The translations under genes were made by a program, and so were the position numbers. The notes under the pieces are model-generated. The model was not told the origin of the DNA and ran no database searches. It saw only the letters and a list, made by a program, of their open reading frames with translations. Positions 6,561 through 11,486 of a DNA stretch of 11,486 nt are shown in pieces (position 1 is the stretch's first letter; the number at the start of each line of letters is the position of its first letter). This DNA is from Bacteroidetes bacterium QH_1_64_81 (GTDB taxonomy: Bacteria; Bacteroidota; Rhodothermia; Rhodothermales; Salinibacteraceae): assembly GCA_003022655.1 (NCBI GenBank), contig PXSX01000115.1, forward strand, positions 1-11,486, written 5' to 3'.

Positions 6561-7607
6561 CTACTCGTACGTGAAGACCGGCTGTAGCATCGACGTGTCG
6601 TCGGCCAGCTGCTCGTAGGCAGACGGCGCCTCGTTGATCGCGAACCAGTCGGAGATCAACCGGCTGGGCGCCACGGTGTTCAGCAGATCCAGCACGACGG
6701 ACATCCGCCGGTCCTTCGTCCAGCGGCCCCGGAGGGAGGGGTCGATCGTGCTAACTTGGCTGGAAATGATGCGCATCCGGGAGCGGTGAAAGTGTCCCCC
6801 GAGGTCGATCGGAGCAGTCTTCGTGCCGTACCACGACCCGACCACGATCCGCCCGTCGAAGCCCGTGTGCTGGACCGCGTCGTTCAGCACGGCGGGCTGT
6901 CCGGTAAGCTCATAGACGAGATCGGGCCGTTCCGCGTTGGCGGAGGCCGAGGCGTCGCCCGGCGACGGCCCGGCGTAGCCGTCGATCTGGCGCAATTCCT
7001 CGGCGGAGGCCACCCCCTCTGCCCCAGCCGCTTCCGACTGCGCCCGGCGGGACGCGTCCGGGTCCACCGCAACCAGCGCGTCCAGCGGGTGATCAGCAAG
7101 GAGGCGGGTGGTCAGAAGTCCCACCACGCCCTGGCCGAAGACCAGGACCCGTTCGCCAATCATGGGGCGCCCGTCCATCACCAGATTGACGGCCGTCTCC
7201 AGCGAGGGAATCATCACCGCATCCGTGAGGTCTGCGGACGCCGGGAGCCGGAGGAGGCTGTCCGTCGGGGCGACAAACCGGGACACGTGCGGTTGAAACG
7301 CAAACACCAGCGCCCCCGTCCAGTCGCTCTCAACCCCGTCCCCGAGCGCCTCGACCTCCCCCACGCAGGCGTATCCGTACGAGAGTGGGTACGACAGGTC
7401 GCCCTGGAGGGCTTCAATCGAGGCATCGGCGTCGAGGCCCGCGGGCGCGTTTCCCTGGTAGACGAGACGCTCCGTGCCCGGGCTGATGGCGGAGTACTTC
7501 GTGCGCACCTGGACCTCACCAGGGCCGGGCGGCGGCACCTCTTCCGCAACTACCTCTGCCTCACCAGGGACCGAGAATTGGACGCGTCGACGGGAGGTGT
7601 GAGCCAT
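6561..7607 (-). CDS. Medium-chain dehydrogenase/reductase (zinc-type alcohol dehydrogenase fold, no zinc site)
   Basis: A 348-residue MDR-superfamily protein. The N-terminal catalytic domain has PPPGPGEVQVRTKYSAISPGTER (24-47), and the cofactor domain has VFGQGVVG (156-163), the G-x-G-x-x-G Rossmann loop. Asp182 at the end of the next strand (VAVDPDASRR) favours NAD(H) over NADP(H). The catalytic zinc ligands of classical alcohol dehydrogenases are missing: the Cys position is Ser in SAISPGTE, and the G-H-E motif is G-Y-A (78-80). No structural four-Cys zinc lobe is present. The SAISPGTE pattern recalls BchC-like members. The ATG at 7607 is chosen because the upstream extension (to 7712) is arginine-rich and overlaps the end of the fusion gene. 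The gene lies about 55 bases after the RibA-RibD_C stop and 38 bases before the PTPS homologue. Confidence 0.88.
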   Translation of the reverse strand: MAHTSRRRVQFSVPGEAEVVAEEVPPPGPGEVQVRTKYSAISPGTERLVYQGNAPAGLDADASIEALQGDLSYPLSYGYACVGEVEALGDGVESDWTGALVFAFQPHVSRFVAPTDSLLRLPASADLTDAVMIPSLETAVNLVMDGRPMIGERVLVFGQGVVGLLTTRLLADHPLDALVAVDPDASRRAQSEAAGAEGVASAEELRQIDGYAGPSPGDASASANAERPDLVYELTGQPAVLNDAVQHTGFDGRIVVGSWYGTKTAPIDLGGHFHRSRMRIISSQVSTIDPSLRGRWTKDRRMSVVLDLLNTVAPSRLISDWFAINEAPSAYEQLADDTSMLQPVFTYE

Positions 7608-7662
7608 GGACGGGTGTCTCGACGGGATGGAGATGAGCAGGCCTGAGCGCGCGCAGGACCGC

Positions 7663-8922
7663 CTACGCCGACGACGGCCAGACCGGATCTCCCTCCAGGA
7701 TGAGGTCCTCACCCAGCCACCGCTGCTGCACGTTTGTCAGGCGCGGAAACTCGTCGGGCGTCTCTGTGGCCCCCTCCGTCGGCGCGACGGAGTTGAGCGC
7801 GGGCGTGCCGCCGACGAACATCGGGGCCACGGTCACGATGACCCGCTGGGCCCGCTGCCGCCGCAGAAATGCCGTGAGCACCTGCGATCCCCCCTCCACC
7901 ATCACGCTGGCGATCTGCCGCTCGCCCAGCGTCTCGAGGAGTGCGTTGAGGCAGACGCCCCCGTCGGGGGCGCAGGAGAGCTCGCACACCGTCGCCCCGT
8001 TTGCCTCCAGTTCTTCGCGGCGGTCCGGATCCGGGTCCGGCCCCGTGAAGATGAGCGGGGCGGGGCCGTCGCAGTCGAGGAGTCGGGCGTCGGGAGGGAA
8101 CCGGAGCGTCGAGTCCAGAACGACGGGGACAGGGTGGTCCTCCGCCCCGCGGCGGGCGTTGAGGCGCGGGTTGTCGGCAAGGATCGTCCCGATGCCCACG
8201 AGAATGCCATCGTGGAGGGCCCGGAGGCGGTGTGTGAAGTCCAGCGCATTCTCCCCGCTGATGGGCAATGGGGTGCCAGCGTCCGATGCGATGGATCCGT
8301 CCAGGCTCTGCGCGTAGGTCAGCGTCACGAACGGCGTCGCGTGGTCCGCGAAGTGGCGCTCCACGCGCTCCCGGAGAGACCGGAGCGAACTGTCGTGCGC
8401 GTTGCTTTGGGCGTGTCCGTTGGTCGGGCCCAGGTCCAGGACGTGGCGCATCCGCTTCACCTTGGTCCGCAGATAACCCTCGTTGTGCCGGTTGATGTGC
8501 GGCTGGAGCGGAGCACGCTCCGCAATCTTGACCCCGTGCCCCGTGAGACTCTCAATCTTCTCAGGGTTGTTCGTGAGCAGTCGCACCGAGGAGACGCCGA
8601 GATCGTCCAGGATCATCGCCGCAATCGCGTAGTCGCGCTCGTCGGCCCCGTGGCCGAGCATCCGATTGGCCTCCACGGTATCGTAGCCCTCGTCCTGCAG
8701 GTTGTAGGCGCGGAGCTTGCCTTGCAGTCCAATGCCGCGCCCCTCTTGCCGAAGGTACAGGATCACGCCCCGCCCTTCTTCCGCGACGCGCCGCATGGAC
8801 ATGTCGAGCTGTTCCCCGCAGTCACAGCGGAGCGATCCTAGGACGTCACCGGTGAAGCATTCCGAGTGGGCGCGAACAAGCACACTCGCCGTCGGCCGTC
8901 GGAATTCGAGCATCAGTGACAC
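7663..8922 (-). CDS. GTP cyclohydrolase II - RibD_C reductase fusion, N-terminally truncated
   Basis: This is a fusion of a GTP cyclohydrolase II (RibA) domain (about 1-165) and a RibD-type pyrimidine reductase domain (about 197-415); the RibD deaminase domain is absent. In the RibA part the zinc cysteines are C22, C33 and C35 ([17 protein letters not shown]), with RQEGRGIGL (58-66), Tyr80, and the catalytic Asp94 and Arg96 in ADERD. The reductase part has [10 protein letters not shown] (203-212), [22 protein letters not shown] and [10 protein letters not shown] (340-349). A reductase joined directly to the cyclohydrolase fits the archaeal/fungal order of reactions (reduction before deamination) or a non-flavin role. 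The start at GTG 8922 is provisional. The protein lacks roughly the first 45-50 residues of the RibA domain, and the expected N-terminal motif is out of frame upstream (8880-8944). The cyclohydrolase half may be inactive. Confidence 0.85.
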   Translation of the reverse strand: MSLMLEFRRPTASVLVRAHSECFTGDVLGSLRCDCGEQLDMSMRRVAEEGRGVILYLRQEGRGIGLQGKLRAYNLQDEGYDTVEANRMLGHGADERDYAIAAMILDDLGVSSVRLLTNNPEKIESLTGHGVKIAERAPLQPHINRHNEGYLRTKVKRMRHVLDLGPTNGHAQSNAHDSSLRSLRERVERHFADHATPFVTLTYAQSLDGSIASDAGTPLPISGENALDFTHRLRALHDGILVGIGTILADNPRLNARRGAEDHPVPVVLDSTLRFPPDARLLDCDGPAPLIFTGPDPDPDRREELEANGATVCELSCAPDGGVCLNALLETLGERQIASVMVEGGSQVLTAFLRRQRAQRVIVTVAPMFVGGTPALNSVAPTEGATETPDEFPRLTNVQQRWLGEDLILEGDPVWPSSA

Positions 8923-8944
8923 GACGAACGGAGGGAATTTCCAT
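8880..8944 (-). pseudogene. Out-of-frame remnant of the GTP cyclohydrolase II N-terminus
   Basis: In the frame starting ATG at 8944 the minus strand reads [20 protein letters not shown], which looks like a genuine RibA start (compare V-x-x-V-A-x-A-x-L-P-T-x-x-G-x-F). It then meets a stop after 32 codons. The continuation [10 protein letters not shown] lies in the next frame. About 28 codons that normally separate these motifs are missing. The lesion coincides with a 7-bp tandem repeat (CCGTCGG twice, 8889-8902). Deleting one copy would put both parts in one frame. This marks a broken gene, an unusual compact protein after a slippage event, or a sequencing error. Confidence 0.6.
8889..8902. 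repeat. 7-bp tandem repeat at the ribA lesion
   Basis: CCGTCGG occurs twice in tandem (8889-8895 and 8896-8902). Gain or loss of one 7-bp unit changes the frame by one base, so the repeat is a plausible cause of the frame break in the fusion gene. Confidence 0.7.
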
Positions 8945-9275
8945 ACCGGAAGTCTACGCTGGTGAGTGGTTCAGTCTCGTGGTGAGGAAATGGGCGTAGG
9001 GCCGAGGCCTCTCCGACCGGGAGCTGGAGGCGTGAGCATTTCGGCGGTTGGCCAAGCCCAAACGTATCGGCTCCAGCCCGGTCGCCCGACCGGTTGGATT
9101 CTCAGTCCGAAGATCATCCCTCGGTCGGAGTGAGTGCAGGGCGTCCTAACGATCCGAGCTCGAAAATCCCGCAGTGGATCAAGAAAAACAACCCCCACCT
9201 GTTCCCGGTCCCGATCTGCCGATTTCGTTACCATCGCGGACCCAGAGCCCCGACCGACAGGCCCACTCGGCAGAG
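8945..9275. other. Intergenic region upstream of the five-gene cluster
   Basis: These 331 bases have no convincing gene. They must contain the promoter of the minus-strand cluster if transcription starts here. A perfect 6-bp hairpin with a four-base loop lies at 9078-9093. A minus-strand frame at 8971-9279 has no domain-like features. No FMN riboswitch (RFN) core motifs were recognised upstream of the RibA-RibD_C gene. Confidence 0.5.
9078..9093. promoter_or_regulatory. Perfect short hairpin upstream of the cluster
   Basis: CCGGTC (9078-9083) and GACCGG (9088-9093) form a perfect stem with loop GCCC, about 135-150 bases upstream of the RibA-remnant ATG. There is no T-run, so it is not a terminator. 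It may be a protein site or chance in GC-rich sequence. Confidence 0.25.
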
Positions 9276-9671
9276 TCATTGTCCTTGATCGCCGAGCGGC
9301 TCATATAACTCTACCAGATGGTCGTCTGGGTACCGCAGGACCACGATCCGAGTGTCCCACGGCATGTCGGCGGGCGGCGAGCGGACCCAGTCGTAGGGCT
9401 CCTCGTGTTCTCGAAGCCGCTCGTAAGTAGTGCGGATATCGCTGACCTCAAACTCGATCTTCATGCTTCGATTCTCGCCCCCCACGGCGGCCCCCTGGCG
9501 GATGTATTCGTCGTGCCCCGCCACGGTGAACAGCGCGAGTGTGCTTCCGGGCGTGTCGAAGGCGGCGTAGTCGTCGCGGTACCATGTCGGGGCCTTCTGG
9601 AGAAGCGCCGCGTAAAAGTCCGCCAACCGCTGGATCTGATCCGTGAGTAGAACGGTGCTGGCGAGGGTCAT
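9276..9671 (-). CDS. VOC (glyoxalase/bleomycin resistance/dioxygenase) superfamily protein
   Basis: A 131-residue single-domain VOC protein, the usual size. The first beta-alpha-beta unit is VLLTDQIQRLADFYAALLQ (7-25), where D-F-Y is the common helix signature. The second module contains MKIEFEVSDIRTTYERLRE (70-88) and ends IVVLRYPDDHLVELYEPLG (109-127), with Glu121 at the usual C-terminal metal-ligand position. Members range from lyases and dioxygenases to antibiotic-binding proteins, so the substrate is open. ATG at 9671 is the start. The gene is isolated, with more than 300 bases of non-coding sequence on both sides, and is not obviously part of the upstream or downstream units. Confidence 0.85.
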   Translation of the reverse strand: MTLASTVLLTDQIQRLADFYAALLQKAPTWYRDDYAAFDTPGSTLALFTVAGHDEYIRQGAAVGGENRSMKIEFEVSDIRTTYERLREHEEPYDWVRSPPADMPWDTRIVVLRYPDDHLVELYEPLGDQGQ

Positions 9672-9986
9672 GGGCCGGAGCTGAGAACGAGACGCCGTCC
9701 AGGTGTGTCGTTGAAACTCTTAACACCGTTGGCTCGCCAGTGGTCCGCTGACAGCGTATTACCAGAGCTGTCTTCAATATCGCCAGAGACATCCTCGGGC
9801 CATGCGGGTCCGTGTGCGTACCGATCCGCATTCCCCCGAAAGCATTCCGTACGGGCTACGGCCGGACGAGAATAGTGAGAACCGGACCGGACTGGGGCCA
9901 ATTCGCTGCGCCCTGCGGTAGGTCCTTCTCCCCTGTGGGAACTCCTGATCAGGCTCCCAGCGGACTGCTGGCACGGGTGCCCCCCC
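9672..9986. other. Gene-poor stretch between the VOC gene and the TrkA_C remnant
   Basis: No reading frame in these 315 bases shows protein-like composition or a recognisable motif. One 10-bp palindrome (CCTGATCAGG, 9944-9953) is present. A VOC promoter could lie near 9672. The stretch may be decayed coding sequence, together with the neighbouring gene fragment. Confidence 0.45.
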
Positions 9987-10190
9987 TCAGGAGGGATAGC
10001 GCTCCTCGAATCGGTGCACGTCCTCATCGGTGCCAACGATGACGAGCCGGTCGCCCTCTTGAAACGCAAACGTGTCTGGATCGAGCGACGTAATCGCGTC
10101 GCCCTGCCGCTTCACCGCCACTACGGTGCATCCCGGTTTCGCACGGATGTCGGTCAAGGAGACACCGCTGAAGTCCCGAGGAACAGTCCC
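9987..10190 (-). pseudogene. TrkA_C (RCK-C) domain fragment of a cation transport/channel protein
   Basis: In one minus-strand frame, ending with TGA at 9989-9987, the translation reads VPRDFSGVSLTDIRAK, CTVVAVKRQGD, LDPDTFAFQEGDRLVIVGT and DEDVHRFEERYPS in order. This is the classic TrkA_C/RCK-C pattern found at the C-terminus of K+ channel, Trk and CPA2 antiporter regulatory regions. The frame is open only from 10238 and has no ATG. The preceding codons do not resemble a TrkA_N or membrane domain, so only the last 65 or so residues of a larger gene survive. It is read as a 5'-truncated remnant adjoining the beta-barrel gene. A TTG start making a stand-alone domain is possible but unlikely. 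Confidence 0.65.
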
Positions 10191-10248
10191 CTTCCATCTC
10201 CGCCGAGAGATGCACCGCGTCGGACTTCGGAGACGGATTCATGGGGCA

Positions 10249-11301
10249 TCAATAGGGGCGACAGGCGGTTTTTCGGGTGGTCACAGTCACCGTGCACGAT
10301 GCTCGGGCCGAGCCGACGTCGTTGCGGGCGGTGAACGTTACGTCGTAGGTGCCCGGCCGCCCGAAGGTATGTGAGGCCACCTGGCCGGACGCCGTTCGTC
10401 CGTCGTCGAACGACCACTGAGTGTCCAGGGGACGATTCGTCTCTTCTGCGTTCACGCGAGCGACGAGGGAAACCGAATCGACCACCCGGACGTCCGTCGG
10501 ACACTCCAGCGTGAGGATGCGGGGGGGCGTGTCGGGAGAGCGAACGTTGTACTTCACGCCCAGCGCCGGCCCTTCCGTCAGGCCATCGACCGGAGTTCCC
10601 GTCTTGAGGCCGTCGACGGCGGTGTCGTCGACAATCAGGTGAAATCGCGTTTCGAGAAATAGCGACGTTTGATCGTTGAGGACGATGTCGAGTCCAGCCC
10701 CGGCCGAGGGGCCAAACCCGGGCGAGCGCCCGCCAAACGTCGCCGTCATGCCCCCGTCAAGATAGGGAGCCACAGTCCAGTCATCGGCCTTGAGCGTGTA
10801 TCGGCCCAGCAGGCGGACCGTGTGACGCACCGTTCCGAGGTCTCCTCCCGTCCCCGGAGGTCCCTCGCGCATCGTGAAGGGCCGTCCGTGGATGAAGGCG
10901 TATTCGCCAAACGAATAGCCGAGCCCCACGTCGAGGGCCGGGGACACGCGATATCCCAGCTCGCCGGAGAGCGCATACGGGAAGGCATCCCCGGCGGTGA
11001 ACTTTCGGGTGTCGAACAGCAAATCCCCCACATTGGTGACGTTGTCGGTCCCCAGCGTTCCATCGGCATCCCCAGAGTAGTCGGTAATGCTCGCCCCGGC
11101 CCGGACGTACATCATATTTCCGGCACGCTTGTCCTGTGCCTTGACTGGGCCTGCGAGTGCAATGCATACAATCAGGAGCGCGAGGACGAATCCGGGCAGA
11201 TCGTTCAGAATGGTCCGGGGCGAAATTTCTGAAGAAATCGCCGCGCGAGGATCCGTGAGAAACGCCTGCCGGCGGAAAACGCGGGAGAGTCGGTTGATCA
11301 T
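10249..11301 (-). CDS. Outer-membrane beta-barrel protein with C-terminal PKD domain
   Basis: A 350-residue exported protein. A long basic n-region is followed by the hydrophobic signal LPGFVLALLIVCIALAGPVKAQ (35-56), with likely cleavage near 56. Residues about 60-253 are alternating amphipathic strands with aromatic ends (MMYVRAGASI, YALSGELGYRV, ALDVGLGYSFGEYAF, TVRLLGRYTL, LFLETRFHLIV, GPALGVKYNV), as in OmpA/OprF-like barrels. Residues 262-341 form a PKD domain with WSFDDG (296-301) and HTFGRPGTYDVTFTARND, plus a Cys267/Cys336 pair. It stops abruptly after TVTVTTRKTACRPY. Relatives I recall from this lineage continue with further PKD and OmpA-like domains, so truncation is suspected. ATG 11301 has an adjacent GAGGA, closer than usual. 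Likely role: envelope structural or surface protein. Confidence 0.8.
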   Translation of the reverse strand: MINRLSRVFRRQAFLTDPRAAISSEISPRTILNDLPGFVLALLIVCIALAGPVKAQDKRAGNMMYVRAGASITDYSGDADGTLGTDNVTNVGDLLFDTRKFTAGDAFPYALSGELGYRVSPALDVGLGYSFGEYAFIHGRPFTMREGPPGTGGDLGTVRHTVRLLGRYTLKADDWTVAPYLDGGMTATFGGRSPGFGPSAGAGLDIVLNDQTSLFLETRFHLIVDDTAVDGLKTGTPVDGLTEGPALGVKYNVRSPDTPPRILTLECPTDVRVVDSVSLVARVNAEETNRPLDTQWSFDDGRTASGQVASHTFGRPGTYDVTFTARNDVGSARASCTVTVTTRKTACRPY

Positions 11302-11372
11302 GGTCCTCGTGGAGGACGGTGGGCGTGAGCGGCACGGGAGCGCGAGAATGAATCTGCTACTTGACTTCTCCC

Positions 11373-11386
11373 CTCGATGAATCGAG
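11373..11386. promoter_or_regulatory. Palindrome in the divergent intergenic region (CTCGAT-GA-ATCGAG)
   Basis: A perfect 6-2-6 inverted repeat lies 72 bases upstream of the beta-barrel ATG and about 46 bases upstream of the possible plus-strand start at 11432. It is a candidate operator. A TTGACT at 11361-11366 could be a plus-strand -35 element, but no convincing -10 follows. Confidence 0.3.
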
Positions 11387-11416
11387 TGTACCTGTTTAGC
11401 GATTCCGCAGGTTCGC

Positions 11417-11429
11417 CTGTAAGTTACAG
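11417..11429. promoter_or_regulatory. Palindrome in the divergent intergenic region (CTGTAA-G-TTACAG)
   Basis: A perfect 6-1-6 inverted repeat, AT-richer than its surroundings, ends two bases before the ATG at 11432. It could be an operator for the plus-strand gene or for the divergent beta-barrel gene. No bound regulator can be named. Confidence 0.35.
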
Positions 11430-11431
11430 TA

Positions 11432-11486
11432 ATGGCTGACTCAACTGATCACACCGACCGGAACGCCCGTCATCGGAGCGCTCTCG
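11432..11486 (+). CDS. Possible start of a plus-strand gene (partial)
   Basis: An ATG at 11432 opens a frame (MADSTDHTDRNARHRSAL) that stays open to the right window edge, 18 full codons. The hydrophilic, Asp-rich start suits a halophile cytoplasmic protein. There is no clear ribosome binding site and too little sequence to identify a family. If real, it is divergent from the beta-barrel gene. Confidence 0.35.
   Translation, partial: MADSTDHTDRNARHRSAL

Noticed and set aside
7606..8841. 411-residue plus-strand frame opposite the RibA-RibD_C fusion
   Set aside because: Shadow frame: the minus strand holds the zinc cysteines, catalytic residues and reductase motifs.
8945..9275. FMN riboswitch upstream of the RibA-RibD_C gene
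   Set aside because: The conserved RFN core segments could not be found on the minus strand in this region.
8971..9279. 102-residue minus-strand frame between the cluster and the VOC gene
   Set aside because: Composition and order show no domain, the frame overlaps the VOC stop, and no plausible start context is seen.
9668..10069. 133-residue minus-strand frame upstream of the VOC gene
   Set aside because: It overlaps the TrkA_C fragment in a different frame and has no protein-like pattern.
10024..10242. 72-residue minus-strand frame starting ATG 10242
   Set aside because: The recognisable TrkA_C sequence is in the adjacent frame; this one becomes a Cys/Arg/His-rich shadow.
1..11486. CRISPR array, insertion sequence, integrase or phage genes
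   Set aside because: No regularly spaced repeats and no transposase, recombinase or phage-type protein in any frame.

Overview
The window is GC-rich and almost every gene lies on the minus strand. Protein features point to the Rhodothermota/Bacteroidota, probably a Salinibacter-like halophile. These features are acidic tails, a CPBP protease - DUF2007 - CdsA gene order, a small basic/membrane protein beside mutL, a beta-barrel protein with a PKD domain, and few Shine-Dalgarno motifs. The taxonomic call is inference from gene content, not a database match.

Layout by position: the N-terminal half of mutL (1-1043, running off the left edge), a 66-residue membrane protein (1065-1265), and an intergenic stretch with a large imperfect inverted repeat (1266-1517). 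Next comes a membrane/lipid operon read right to left: CPBP protease, DUF2007 protein, and cdsA joined to it by a GTGA overlap (1518-3798). A plus-strand tRNA-Arg(CCG) with its own intrinsic terminator sits at 3951-4067. It separates that operon from a five-gene minus-strand cluster at 4068-8944.

The five-gene cluster is the most interesting part. In transcription order it encodes a GTP cyclohydrolase II / RibD-type reductase fusion, a zinc-site-less MDR dehydrogenase, a non-canonical 6-pyruvoyltetrahydropterin synthase homologue, a GT4 glycosyltransferase and a SAM-dependent methyltransferase. The gaps are short (about 55, 41 and 35 bases) and the last pair overlaps by four bases. The content suggests a GTP-derived pterin or pyrimidine compound that is reduced, glycosylated and methylated. 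No known product can be assigned from sequence. The fusion gene looks damaged at its 5' end: the expected N-terminal motif is in another frame and about 28 codons of the cyclohydrolase domain are absent.

The right-hand 2.6 kb looks eroded. It holds a VOC/glyoxalase-family gene (9276-9671), two gene-poor stretches of just over 300 bases, a headless TrkA_C fragment (9987-10190), and an outer-membrane beta-barrel/PKD protein (10249-11301) that may be cut short at its C-terminus. A divergent intergenic region with two perfect palindromes follows, and a possible plus-strand gene start lies at 11432.
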